Shown piece by piece: positions 34,600-43,705 of a DNA stretch of 53,533 nt (positions within the stretch are counted from its first letter, which is position 1; the number at the start of each line of letters is the position of its first letter). A program made the position numbers and the translations under genes. The stretch is from Candidatus Sulfotelmatobacter sp. (GTDB lineage: Bacteria; Acidobacteriota; Terriglobia; Terriglobales; Acidobacteriaceae), in the NCBI GenBank assembly GCA_030039165.1, contig JASHQM010000219.1:1-53533 (forward strand), written 5' to 3'. The notes under the pieces are model-generated. The model was not told the origin of the DNA, did no database searches, and was given only the letters and a program-made list of their open reading frames with translations.

Positions 34600-35997
34600 T
34601 TATGTCTGCTGTTCATCCTTCTTAGGCGCCGAATTGTCGATCTTCACGCTGCTACCAGAACGCAGCGTGCGCAAAACCTTGTAACTGCCGGTAATGACCT
34701 CGTCACCATCTTTCAAGCCGCTGATGACCTCGATATCGGTGGTCCCGGTAACACCGGTTGTCACGGGCACGAACTCGGCCTTCTTGTTGCGAATGACGAA
34801 GACACCCTGCACATCTTCTTTCTCGTCTTTGCTGTTGGATGCAGTTTCTTTGGGGGCCGGTGCGGCGGCATGCACTGAACCAGGACTTGCTTTCTCCTGT
34901 GCTAACTGCGCCTTGGTGCGAACCGAAAGAGCCTGGATGGGAATAGACAACACGTTGCTGCGCGAGTCAGTGGTGATTTTGGCGGTAGTGGAAAGTCCGG
35001 GGCGCAGATCCTGAGGAGCGTCCCTCAAGCTCACAACGACCTTGAAATCTTTGGCCTCTTCGCTGCTGCTGGTTTCCTGCGACGTGGCGATGCCGGTCGA
35101 GCGGACAATCGCGTTGTCGCCGATTTGAGAAACCGTGCCGTGAAAGACTTTCTTGGGGATAGCGTCGATAGTGACGTCGGCCGGTTGCCCGAGGCGCACG
35201 TTGACGATGTCGGTCTCATCGATCTTTACCTCGGCAGTAATTACCGACATATCGGCCAGAGTCATGAGCGTGCTGCCCGGCGAATTTTGAATACCGGTCA
35301 CGACGGTCTCCCCTTCCCGCACTGGCAAATTGGTAATGACACCGTCAAAGGGCGCCAAGTAGCTGGCTTTCTTCAAAACGTCGTCGAAGCGCACAAGCGT
35401 GGCGCGATTCTGGGCTACGTGCTTGTCGGCGGAATCGGTTTGCGCCTTGGCCTGTGCAACCCGAGCCTGCGCTTGCCCCAACCCCGCTTGCGCCGTGGCC
35501 CACGCGTCCTTTCGGCTATCGAAGTCGGACTTCGAGATCAGGCCGTCCTGAAACAAACTCTGGGCGCGATCCCAATCGAGTTTGTTGCGGTCATAGTCGG
35601 CCTGGGCGCGGCGCAGATCGGCCTCCGAAGTTTTCCAGGCGGCGTCAGCCGCCACGGCATCAGTTTCCGCGGCTTGCAGAGAGGCTTGTGTGGCACTTAC
35701 ATCCGCCGAGGATTGCACGTTTTCCAGTTGCGCAAGCAATTGGCCCTTCTTTACATGGTCGCCTTCTTTCACGTACAGATGCGTGATCTTGCCGAAGGCA
35801 TTGGCGCCGATATTAACGTAGGTCTTGGGCTTGATCTCACCCGAACCGCTGACCACGGCGGCCAGATCCTGCCGTTGCACTTTTCCGGTCTGAACCGTAA
35901 CTACATTTTTGCCGCTCTGGTAGACTGTGACCCCAACAATAATCGCCAGCAAAACGGCCGCACCGACGCCCATTGCGACTTTTTTCCAGAGTTTCAT
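34600..35997 (-). CDS. MacA-like periplasmic adaptor (RND/ABC efflux membrane fusion protein)
   Basis: 465 residues from the ATG giving MKLWKKVAMG. An upstream in-frame extension is unlikely because the signal anchor sits at the N-terminus of this start (residues 8-28). A barrel-sandwich/lipoyl half (GEIKPKTYVNIGANAFGKIT) is interrupted by a long alpha-helical hairpin (about 85-215, repeated Ala/Gln/Asp heptads). The second lipoyl half (KASYLAPFDGVITNLPVREG), a beta-barrel and a membrane-proximal domain follow. A charged insert near 385-415 (APKETASNSKDEKEDVQGV) is unusual. It bridges an inner-membrane transporter to an outer-membrane channel. It is first in an operon with the ABC ATPase. Confidence 0.9.
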   Translation of the reverse strand: MKLWKKVAMGVGAAVLLAIIVGVTVYQSGKNVVTVQTGKVQRQDLAAVVSGSGEIKPKTYVNIGANAFGKITHLYVKEGDHVKKGQLLAQLENVQSSADVSATQASLQAAETDAVAADAAWKTSEADLRRAQADYDRNKLDWDRAQSLFQDGLISKSDFDSRKDAWATAQAGLGQAQARVAQAKAQTDSADKHVAQNRATLVRFDDVLKKASYLAPFDGVITNLPVREGETVVTGIQNSPGSTLMTLADMSVITAEVKIDETDIVNVRLGQPADVTIDAIPKKVFHGTVSQIGDNAIVRSTGIATSQETSSSEEAKDFKVVVSLRDAPQDLRPGLSTTAKITTDSRSNVLSIPIQALSVRTKAQLAQEKASPGSVHAAAPAPKETASNSKDEKEDVQGVFVIRNKKAEFVPVTTGVTGTTDIEVISGLKDGDEVITGSYKVLRTLRSGSSVKIDNSAPKKDEQQT

Positions 35998-36421
35998 GAT
36001 TCCGTCACCATCCGGACTTCCAAACAACAAGCTTGCCAGGAGTTGTGGCCGGCTCGGTGCTTCCCACAAGGCCCAGACACTCCCGGGATGACGGGCACAC
36101 ATTCAGGGATACGATCCTGGAAGCAGGAAAGTTCCAATCTGGAATGGAGTGCTAAGTCCCTGGAAATATGGAGGTAGAACCGTCCCGGCAACACAAGTTT
36201 AAAACAGCAAATTATAACGTGGACCCGGTCTGAGTCCAATAAATATTCGGTTATCTGGCCGGGCAACTCGGCGGAAGAGTCGACGCGTCGAAGCAAGAAG
36301 AGGCTTGGGGATGCAATTCATTATTCTGCCGTGACTTAGCCTTGCTTTGACGTAATCGAGGGCCTAAAATGAAGCGATCGGCTTCGTTGGTTGACTGTTC
36401 GTCGTAGCAGGAGTCCCACTC
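35998..36421. other. Divergent spacer between macA-like and GWxTD genes
   Basis: 424 bases without a supported gene. The right end holds a sigma70-like promoter (36342-36370) for the GWxTD gene. The left part should contain the promoter of the macA-like operon but no clear boxes stand out. An AT-rich segment (about 36195-36250) separates the two. Confidence 0.5.
36342..36370 (+). promoter_or_regulatory. Sigma70-like promoter of the GWxTD gene
   Basis: TTGCTT (36342-36347), 17-base spacer, TAAAAT (36365-36370). Transcription would start near 36377, about 45 bases before the ATG. Confidence 0.5.
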
Positions 36422-38167
36422 ATGTTCCGGGTTCGTTCACGTTCCCTGATTTGGTTCGTTGTATTGGCTGTTGCTGCGGGTCTGTCCGGTTCGGCCCTGG
36501 CGCAGAACGACAAACCCGCTCCGAACACGCAAACCGGAACTGAGCCCAATTCAACCGCGCAACCTTCCAGCCAGACAGATCCCCTCAAGCGTGAGCCCAC
36601 CGAAAAGCAGAAAAAAGAGCAAAAGAGACAGCTAAAGGTCGAGCTCAGCAAGGTCTATAAGAAATGGCTGAACGAAGACGTCGTCTGGATCATCACCGAC
36701 CAGGAGCGAGCCGCTTTTATGCAGCTCTCGAACGACGAGGAGCGCGACAACTTTATTGAAGCGTTCTGGCAGCGCCGCGATCCTACGCCAGACACCGAAG
36801 AGAACGAGTACAAAGAGGAACACTACCGGCGTATCGCCTACGCCAACGAGCATTTCGCCGCCGGTGTTCCCGGATGGAAAACCGATCGCGGCCGTATTTA
36901 CATTATGTACGGGCCGGCGGACGAGGTCGATTCGCATCCTTCCGGTGGAACATATGAGCGTCCCATGGAGGAAGGCGGCGGCGAGACGTCGACGTTCCCG
37001 TTCGAAGACTGGCGTTACCGGTACATTGAAGGAATCGGTCAGGAAGTAATCATCGAATTTGTCGATACCTGCATGTGCGGCGATTACCACATGACCATCG
37101 ACCGGTCAGAAAAAGATGCTCTGAAGTACACACCCAACGCCGGCCTGACAATGTACGAGTCGATGGGAATGGCGAGCAAGGCCTCCCGCTTTACCGGTGG
37201 AGGTCTGGAACAACTCGGAGCAGGCCCGAACAGCGCGATGATCGCCAGCAAGGAATTCGACCGCCTGGAGCAGTTCGCCAAGCTGCAAGCCCCGCCACCC
37301 ATCAAGTACAAAGATCTGGAAGAAGTGGTTAATACCAAGATCATCACCAATCTCATGCCCTTCGACGTGCGCACGGATTTTGTGAAGGTGACCGGGGACA
37401 CTGTGCTGGTGCCCATCACGATCCAGATGAAGTACCGCGACATTACTTTCGTCAACAAGGATGGTGTTGAGCGGGGCACGGTCAACATCTTTGGCCGGAT
37501 CACAAGCCTGACCGGCCGCGTGGTGCAGATTTTTGAAGATCCGGCGCAAGTCGATGTTCCTGCCGAGTTGCTGCCAAAAATGGCGGAGAACTCCTCCGTG
37601 TATTGGAAGGCAGTACCGCTGCGGCCGGGACGTTACAAGATCGACGTCGCCCTAAAGGACGTGAACGGCGACCGTAAGGGTGTATGGAGCCGTGGGATTC
37701 AGGTTCCGGAATACTCGGACGACAAACTGGCGACTTCATCGCTCATCGTTGCCGACGTGATGGAACCGGTTCCGACGAAGGACGTGAGTTCGGGCAGCTT
37801 TGTAATTGGATTAAACAAGGTGCGTCCGCGAGTAGCCCCCGCTAACGGCAAACCGGCGGTGTTCACGCGTGGCCGCGATCCGAAGGTCAATTTCTGGATG
37901 CAGGTTTATAACCTGGGTGTGGACGACAAAACGCACAAGGCTTCCGCGACGTTCGAGTACGACATCGTAAACCTGGCCACGAACAAGCCGGTAGTGCAGA
38001 AGACGGAATCTACTGATACCATGGGCAATGTTGGCGATCAGGTAACGCTGCAGAAATCGATCGCCTCAGCCAATCTGCAGCCGGGCGTGTACAAGATCGA
38101 AATCAAGGTGAACGACAACATCTCCAAGCAGACCGTTGATCCGTCGGCGACATTTGCAGTAGAGTAA
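36422..38167 (+). CDS. Exported GWxTD-domain protein
   Basis: 581 residues. Signal peptide with likely cleavage after GSALAQ. After a Pro/Thr/Lys-rich stretch, the GWxTD domain runs from about residue 70 to 260. It includes VWIITDQERAAFMQLSNDEE, an FWQRRDPTPDTEENEYKEEH segment and the diagnostic G-W-K-T-D-R-G-R-I-Y-I-M-Y-G-P. The C-terminal half (about 300-581) is beta-rich with several immunoglobulin-like segments, as in a periplasmic or surface scaffold. GWxTD proteins are frequent in Acidobacteria. Their role is unknown. The next gene begins 27 bases downstream, suggesting an operon. Confidence 0.9.
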   Translation: MFRVRSRSLIWFVVLAVAAGLSGSALAQNDKPAPNTQTGTEPNSTAQPSSQTDPLKREPTEKQKKEQKRQLKVELSKVYKKWLNEDVVWIITDQERAAFMQLSNDEERDNFIEAFWQRRDPTPDTEENEYKEEHYRRIAYANEHFAAGVPGWKTDRGRIYIMYGPADEVDSHPSGGTYERPMEEGGGETSTFPFEDWRYRYIEGIGQEVIIEFVDTCMCGDYHMTIDRSEKDALKYTPNAGLTMYESMGMASKASRFTGGGLEQLGAGPNSAMIASKEFDRLEQFAKLQAPPPIKYKDLEEVVNTKIITNLMPFDVRTDFVKVTGDTVLVPITIQMKYRDITFVNKDGVERGTVNIFGRITSLTGRVVQIFEDPAQVDVPAELLPKMAENSSVYWKAVPLRPGRYKIDVALKDVNGDRKGVWSRGIQVPEYSDDKLATSSLIVADVMEPVPTKDVSSGSFVIGLNKVRPRVAPANGKPAVFTRGRDPKVNFWMQVYNLGVDDKTHKASATFEYDIVNLATNKPVVQKTESTDTMGNVGDQVTLQKSIASANLQPGVYKIEIKVNDNISKQTVDPSATFAVE

Positions 38168-38194
38168 CGGCCTGCTTGTTCCCTGGGGGTTGGA

Positions 38195-39862
38195 GTGAAA
38201 CTTCGCCAGCTCGCGTATTGGGCGGTGATCGTTGGGTTGTCGCTTCCCGCTTGGGCGGGAGAGCAGCCGGGTGTGATCTCCGGTTTCGTGCGCAGCGCAT
38301 CGGGCATGCCTCAAATGGGTGCCATGGTCGAGATCGCGAGGTCGACCTCGCAGTCCTGGACCGTCTTCACTGACGGCAGCGGGTTCTACTATGCTTCCGG
38401 TCTGCTGCCGGGCTTCTATTCCATTCGAGTGTCCGCGGCCTCCTTCCTGCCGGCTCTGCGCGAAAAGGTGGGGCTGCGGGCGGGTACAAGCATTCACCTC
38501 AACATTACGCTGAATACTTTGCTCGACAGCGTGCACGTAGCGCCACGCCACAACGCTAACGACCAGGACGACTGGAAGTGGACGCTGCGTTCGGCGGCCA
38601 ATCGTCCGATATTGCGTTTTGACGATCCGGCCGCTCCAGCCGAACAGGCCGATCATGATTTGAAAACCAGCGTTTCGTTCGTAGCCGGTTCGACCGCGGA
38701 AGGCTACGGCAGTGGTTCCGATATGAGCACGGCTTTCTCGGTGGAGCGGTCGATCTTCTCCGCCAGCCGCGTCGGAGTGAGCGGAAACGTCGGCTATGGC
38801 GATGGGCTGCCCTCGGCCGTTCTGCGAGCGCTTTATACGCATCGTGAGGCGGATGGCTTCGGGCCGAGCCTCGCAATCACCATGCGGCGCTTTGCCCCTT
38901 CCGATCCTAACTTGCACGATGCCGCGTTACAGGCGCTGGCGCTCAATGCGGGCGAAGACTTTTCGATGGCTGATGTGGTGGAGTTGAAGTTCGGCAGCGA
39001 GCTGCAAGCCATTCAATTCCTGGGGCACGTCACTGCGTTCCGGCCTTACGGCTCGCTGGATGTGCATGCTTCTCCGAATACGGTCGTGCAGTATGCTTTC
39101 ACCACTTCGCGGCCGAATGCTTGGGCAGATCAGGGTTTCGATTCCACCCCGGCCGATCTGAGCGGCACTGATCCGCGGCTTAGCGTATCGAACTTCACCA
39201 CCCGAGTGGAAAACGCCCGTCACCAGGAATTGAGTGTCTCGCGCCGCATCGGCGCAAACAGCCTGCAACTGGCGGCGTTTCAGGACCGGGTGGCGAACAC
39301 CGCATTGCTTGGCGCAGGCGAGGTAACCGCCGTGGGCGGATTCCTGCTGCCCGATCTATATTCGGGAACGTTCACCTACACGGGCGGAAATCTCGACACC
39401 GACGGGCTCAGGCTGGTCCTCGAACGGAAGTTTTGCTCTGACCTCACGGGAACCCTCGACTTTGCTTTCGGCGGAGCTCTCGATCTGGCCCAGCCAGACG
39501 TCCAGCTTCAAGACGCGCGGCAATGGATCGCGACCACGCGGCATCAGGCGCTGGCGGCAAAATTCAGCGGCACAATCCATCGCACGCATACCCGCTGGAT
39601 CGCCTCCTATCGCTGGGTCAACGGCACACCGTTGACTCCCGTCGATATGTTCAATTCGTCGCCGGGGCGGAGTGATCCCTTCCTGAACTTGTTCATTCGC
39701 CAACCGATGCCCGCGATGGGCTTCGCCCACATGGATGCCATCATCGACCTGCGGAACCTGTTGGCGCAGGGCTACGTGCCGGTGGTCGGAGTGGACGGCC
39801 AGACGGTTTATCTGGTCCAGGCGGCGCGCTCGGTTCGCGGAGGCTTGGCCATTACGTTCTAG
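38195..39862 (+). CDS. Outer-membrane beta-barrel protein with carboxypeptidase-regulatory-like domain
   Basis: 555 residues from a GTG start. Signal peptide (ending near PAWAGEQ), then a carboxypeptidase-regulatory-like beta sandwich (about 28-110: PGVISGFVRSASGMPQMGAM, TVFTDGSGFYYASGLLPGFY). The rest is beta-strand rich with alternating aromatic/polar residues, as in a transmembrane barrel, ending in an amphipathic strand (VRGGLAITF) with the terminal phenylalanine typical of outer-membrane proteins. There is no clear TonB plug domain and the protein is half the size of Oar-type transporters. It follows the GWxTD gene closely and precedes the Oar-like gene. Confidence 0.8.
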   Translation: MKLRQLAYWAVIVGLSLPAWAGEQPGVISGFVRSASGMPQMGAMVEIARSTSQSWTVFTDGSGFYYASGLLPGFYSIRVSAASFLPALREKVGLRAGTSIHLNITLNTLLDSVHVAPRHNANDQDDWKWTLRSAANRPILRFDDPAAPAEQADHDLKTSVSFVAGSTAEGYGSGSDMSTAFSVERSIFSASRVGVSGNVGYGDGLPSAVLRALYTHREADGFGPSLAITMRRFAPSDPNLHDAALQALALNAGEDFSMADVVELKFGSELQAIQFLGHVTAFRPYGSLDVHASPNTVVQYAFTTSRPNAWADQGFDSTPADLSGTDPRLSVSNFTTRVENARHQELSVSRRIGANSLQLAAFQDRVANTALLGAGEVTAVGGFLLPDLYSGTFTYTGGNLDTDGLRLVLERKFCSDLTGTLDFAFGGALDLAQPDVQLQDARQWIATTRHQALAAKFSGTIHRTHTRWIASYRWVNGTPLTPVDMFNSSPGRSDPFLNLFIRQPMPAMGFAHMDAIIDLRNLLAQGYVPVVGVDGQTVYLVQAARSVRGGLAITF

Positions 39863-40164
39863 CTCGTCCACTCCGGCCCATCTAGCGCCTCGGGGCCTTC
39901 TCCAATATCCAACTGAACCTCGCGTAGTCACGTTACCGGCGTGTTACCCCATTAACAAAATCTATTGCCTGGATTGGAACCCGATGGTTGACTGTGAAGA
40001 CGCGGTTTCGATAGTGTTTGCGTATTGCGGCAAGGACTGCATCTTGTTCTTACACAAGGGATTGTAAGGATGCAAGAAGTTGCAAGCCTCCCAGGAGCCG
40101 GCTTGAAGTCCTGAGTGCCGCGCCACAAAATTGCTTCATTCCCGATCAGCTTAAAGGAGAGTGT
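39863..40164. other. Spacer upstream of the Oar-like gene, with promoter
   Basis: 302 bases with no gene. It contains a sigma70-like promoter (39988-40015) and the AAAGGAGAG ribosome binding site of the next gene (40153-40161). The implied leader is about 140 bases. Confidence 0.5.
39988..40015 (+). promoter_or_regulatory. Sigma70-like promoter of the Oar-like gene
   Basis: TTGACT (39988-39993), 16-base spacer, GATAGT (40010-40015). Confidence 0.4.
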
Positions 40165-43100
40165 ATGAAAGCGCGCATCATCGTGGCTTTTGTAGTTCTG
40201 GCTGCCATCAGCCTATGGGCCCAGACCTTCCGCGGCGCAATTAACGGAACTGTGGTCGACGCAAGTGGAGCGTCGGTTGCCGATGCAAACGTGAAGGCCA
40301 CCAACGTTGGGACTGGCCTTGTCCGTGAGGCTGTGACCGGTCCGGATGGCGATTACCGCTTCTCAGAACTCCCGCTGGGCGATTACACCATCACGGTCAC
40401 GAAGCAGGGATTCCGCACTGAAACCGCGAGCGGGATCCACGTCGCCGTGGGTGCTCCAGAGAATGTGAAGGTCACGCTCACGCCGGGCCGGGTGGAGCAA
40501 ACGGTCGAGGTTCAGGCAGACGTTCCGCTGGTCGAGAGCACGAACGACAACCTGGGTGGAATCATTGAAGGAACCCAGGCAACTGAGCTACCAGTGAATG
40601 GACGCGATTTTACGAAACTGCTGGTGCTGGTTCCCGGCGCCACGGCTGATCCTTCGCTTGTGGAGGACTCGCCGGGTTCATTCGGAAGCTTCAGCGTCAA
40701 CGGTGGCCGGGGCCGTTCCAACAACTATCTACTCGATGGAACGGATATGAACGATGGATTTCGCAACGATCCAGCGATCAACGAAGGCGGAGTCTTCGGC
40801 GTTCCGGCGACGTTGCTTCCCGTGGACGCCATCGCGGAATTCGGCGTACTGGCCAGCACGGAAGCTGAATATGGGCGGAATTCCGGCTCAATCGTCAACA
40901 TCGTGACAAAGTCGGGCAGCAACGCCCTGCACGGCGGAGTGTTCGAGGACTTCCGGAACAGCGCGCTCGATGCCCGCAATTATTTTAATTGCGCAGACAA
41001 TCCCTGCGCAGGCGCGGAAGGCGTGCCGGCTACTCCGCAGGACCTGTTCCACAATAATCAGTTTGGCGGTTCGCTCGGTGGGCCGATTGTCAAAGACCAC
41101 ACATTCTTCTTCGCGGCATACGAAGGGCAGCGCGAGCGTGTTGCCTCGCCGGCAGTGGCCTCCGTACCGACGCAGGCTGGAATTGCTCTGGACACGCCGG
41201 CAGGCGGGATCAATCCGGTCATCCAGGGGATACTGGCAACCAATCCGTGGGGGCCGCTACCAGCAGGAACACCTGGATCAGACGGACCGGTAACGAACCA
41301 GTTAACAGTCGGGGCCAGCAACCGGCTGGACAGTGTAATTGGCAAGATCGACCAGCATATCGGTCCGAACGACTTGCTGAGTGGCCGGTACTTTTTCGGC
41401 GACAGCAGTCAAAGCTTCCCCTTGTCGCTCGTTTCGTTGGGCAGTGAGCTACCCGGCTTCAATACTGTGGTTCCGACACGCGTTCAGATAGTGTCGCTCT
41501 CCTTCACGCATGTTATATCGCCCCGGCTTCTCATCGAAGTCAGAGGAGGGTGGAACCGTTTCGCGGAATCGTTCAGCCCGCAGGATAGCACTCTCGATCC
41601 GGCCAGCATTGGCCTGGAGACGCTGTGCTTTTCAGCGCCGTGCCCCGCCAGCAGCACGAATCCCAAGCTGTTTGGACTGCCGCAGATATTCGTGGACGGA
41701 TCATTCTCGGATCCCACAGAAAGTTTTGCTTCACTCGGGGCTTCGGGCAGCGTTCCTCGAGGCCGCGCGGATACCAACTGGCAGTACATGACGAATCTGT
41801 CCTACACAATGGGCAGACATAGCTGGAAAACGGGTTTCGAGTTCCGGCGCACGTCGATCAACAGCTTCCTCGATGGAAGCTACCGGGGCAACCTGAGCTT
41901 CAACACCCTGAGCGACTTCTTATCCGGAATTCCAACCGGCGGCGGCAGCGACCTCTCAGGCAATTCCCACCGGTTCACTCACCAGGATAATTTCGGGCTC
42001 TATTTACAGGACAGCTTTCGCGCTACCCACCGGTTAACGTTCAACTATGGACTACGTTGGGACTACTTCGGGGTGGTCACAGAAAAGCATGACAATTTCA
42101 GCATTTTCAATACTTCGACCGCGAGCATTCAACAAGTCGGCACGCCCGGCTTGAGCCAGCTTTATCCCAGCAACTATCGCAATTTTTCTCCGCGCTTGAG
42201 TGTCGCCTACGATGTTTCGGGCTCGGGCAAGACAGTCGTCAGGGCGGGTTGGAATCTGGCCTATGACTCGTTTTCGCAAGACTACTTCCTCGATCAGAGC
42301 GCCTTCAATTTGTCGAACCTAGGCCCAGCCTACAACGATATTGGCTCTTCGCCCATTGTTCCGGGAGGACTTGCCTGTCCTACTTGTGCTTTAGCGTCCG
42401 GATTGCCGGTTTTTGCGCCGGGCGCTGCGGCCAACACCGTCTTCTCGGTTAGTCAAAAGCTGCGCACGCCTTATTCAGAACAATACAACTTAAACATTCA
42501 GCAACAGCTGGGGGCGCGAATGTCGTTTCAGGTTGGATACGTGGGCACCCAGGGACATCGCCTGTTCCGTTTCCTCGATATCAACCAGCCGTCCTTTCAG
42601 GGCGTGTATCCGTATCCGGCTTTTGGCCCCATCGATCAGTTCGAATCAACCGCATATTCGAACTACAACTCGTTGCAGACGAACCTGAACTTCCGCAGCT
42701 ATCACGGCTTCACCTCGACCATCAATTACACCTGGTCGCACTCGATCGATAACGCCAGTGACGGTTTCGATTACGTACCGAATGCCACTCAGCCGGATAA
42801 CAGTTACAATCCCAACGCCGAGCGAGCCAATTCGAATTTTGACACGCGTAATCGGTTCAGCTGGCTTTACACGTACGAGTTTCCACATGCGCCTCGCGGC
42901 GGCAAGCTTACCTCAGGGTGGTCAATTGATGGCGTGGTCAGCCTTATGAACGGGATGCCTTTCAATGTTATTACGCTCAGCGACTTCAATGGGCTGGGTG
43001 AGGGCTATGAGCGGCCAGACCTTGTCGGCAATCCGTTTGCCGGCACACACACGCCGGACCTGTTCCTGAACGCTTCGGCTTTTTCCGCTCCCTGCGAAGG

Positions 43101-43467
43101 CAACTTTAATCCCGCGGCAGATGCATGTAATTCAGGGACTGCCCACTTTGGCGACCTGGGACGAAACGCATTCACTGGTCCGCATTATCTTGACTGGGAT
43201 TTTGCCCTGGCTAAGACAACAAATTTGACCGAGCGCGTGAAGATGCAGATCCGTGCAGACTTTTTCAATTTCCTGAACCATCCGAATTTCAGCAATCCAG
43301 TTTTGCCGAATGGGTTCGTTGACTTTGCTACAAACGGAGTCAACGCAAACGGCCAGGGAATCGGCTTCATTCCAATCACCGCGACTCCAGACGTTGGCTC
43401 AGAGAATCCCTACCTGGGTGGAGGCGGGCCGCGCAACATTCAGCTTGCGGCAAAGTTTAATTTCTAG
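40165..43467 (+). CDS. Oar-like TonB-dependent outer-membrane transporter
   Basis: 1100 residues from the ATG with AAAGGAGAG upstream. A longer in-frame start at 40018 would precede the signal peptide and is rejected. Signal peptide (RIIVAFVVLAAISLWAQ), then a carboxypeptidase-regulatory-like domain (about 22-105: INGTVVDASGASVADANVKA), a plug domain (about 115-260) and a large 22-strand-type barrel. The C-terminus ends GPRNIQLAAKFNF, with the terminal phenylalanine used for barrel insertion. Acidobacteria often encode dozens of such proteins, thought to import plant-derived oligomers or siderophores. The ligand cannot be inferred here. A strong terminator follows, so it is probably monocistronic. 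Confidence 0.93.
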   Translation: MKARIIVAFVVLAAISLWAQTFRGAINGTVVDASGASVADANVKATNVGTGLVREAVTGPDGDYRFSELPLGDYTITVTKQGFRTETASGIHVAVGAPENVKVTLTPGRVEQTVEVQADVPLVESTNDNLGGIIEGTQATELPVNGRDFTKLLVLVPGATADPSLVEDSPGSFGSFSVNGGRGRSNNYLLDGTDMNDGFRNDPAINEGGVFGVPATLLPVDAIAEFGVLASTEAEYGRNSGSIVNIVTKSGSNALHGGVFEDFRNSALDARNYFNCADNPCAGAEGVPATPQDLFHNNQFGGSLGGPIVKDHTFFFAAYEGQRERVASPAVASVPTQAGIALDTPAGGINPVIQGILATNPWGPLPAGTPGSDGPVTNQLTVGASNRLDSVIGKIDQHIGPNDLLSGRYFFGDSSQSFPLSLVSLGSELPGFNTVVPTRVQIVSLSFTHVISPRLLIEVRGGWNRFAESFSPQDSTLDPASIGLETLCFSAPCPASSTNPKLFGLPQIFVDGSFSDPTESFASLGASGSVPRGRADTNWQYMTNLSYTMGRHSWKTGFEFRRTSINSFLDGSYRGNLSFNTLSDFLSGIPTGGGSDLSGNSHRFTHQDNFGLYLQDSFRATHRLTFNYGLRWDYFGVVTEKHDNFSIFNTSTASIQQVGTPGLSQLYPSNYRNFSPRLSVAYDVSGSGKTVVRAGWNLAYDSFSQDYFLDQSAFNLSNLGPAYNDIGSSPIVPGGLACPTCALASGLPVFAPGAAANTVFSVSQKLRTPYSEQYNLNIQQQLGARMSFQVGYVGTQGHRLFRFLDINQPSFQGVYPYPAFGPIDQFESTAYSNYNSLQTNLNFRSYHGFTSTINYTWSHSIDNASDGFDYVPNATQPDNSYNPNAERANSNFDTRNRFSWLYTYEFPHAPRGGKLTSGWSIDGVVSLMNGMPFNVITLSDFNGLGEGYERPDLVGNPFAGTHTPDLFLNASAFSAPCEGNFNPAADACNSGTAHFGDLGRNAFTGPHYLDWDFALAKTTNLTERVKMQIRADFFNFLNHPNFSNPVLPNGFVDFATNGVNANGQGIGFIPITATPDVGSENPYLGGGGPRNIQLAAKFNF

Positions 43468-43487
43468 GGCCGTTCCTGCTACCACAC

Positions 43488-43522
43488 AAAGCCCCTGCTT
43501 CGGCGGGGGCTTTTGTTTTTTC
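43488..43522 (+). terminator. Strong terminator after the Oar-like gene
   Basis: Stem GCCCCTGC/GCGGGGGC with a C(TTCG)G tetraloop, extended by AAA/TTT pairs, followed by a T-rich tail (TTTTGTTTTTT). A textbook rho-independent terminator. Confidence 0.95.
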
Positions 43523-43705
43523 CGTTGCATCCCGCGTTTCGATCGCTCGGACGGCGCGTGCGCCAGGCGGCAGTTCACGCACGGCGCAACTGTGGCCCAT
43601 CCCTGCCGTCGTACGTCTTCCGTCACTAACCCCCGTGGTTACTGCGATGTTACGCTGCAGTCGTCATCTCTTTTTCCCCCAAAACATCTGCTCGCGGAGA
43701 ACGAT

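Noticed and set aside
40018..40164. N-terminal extension of the Oar-like protein
   Set aside because: The ATG at 40165 has an ideal ribosome binding site and places the signal peptide at the N-terminus.
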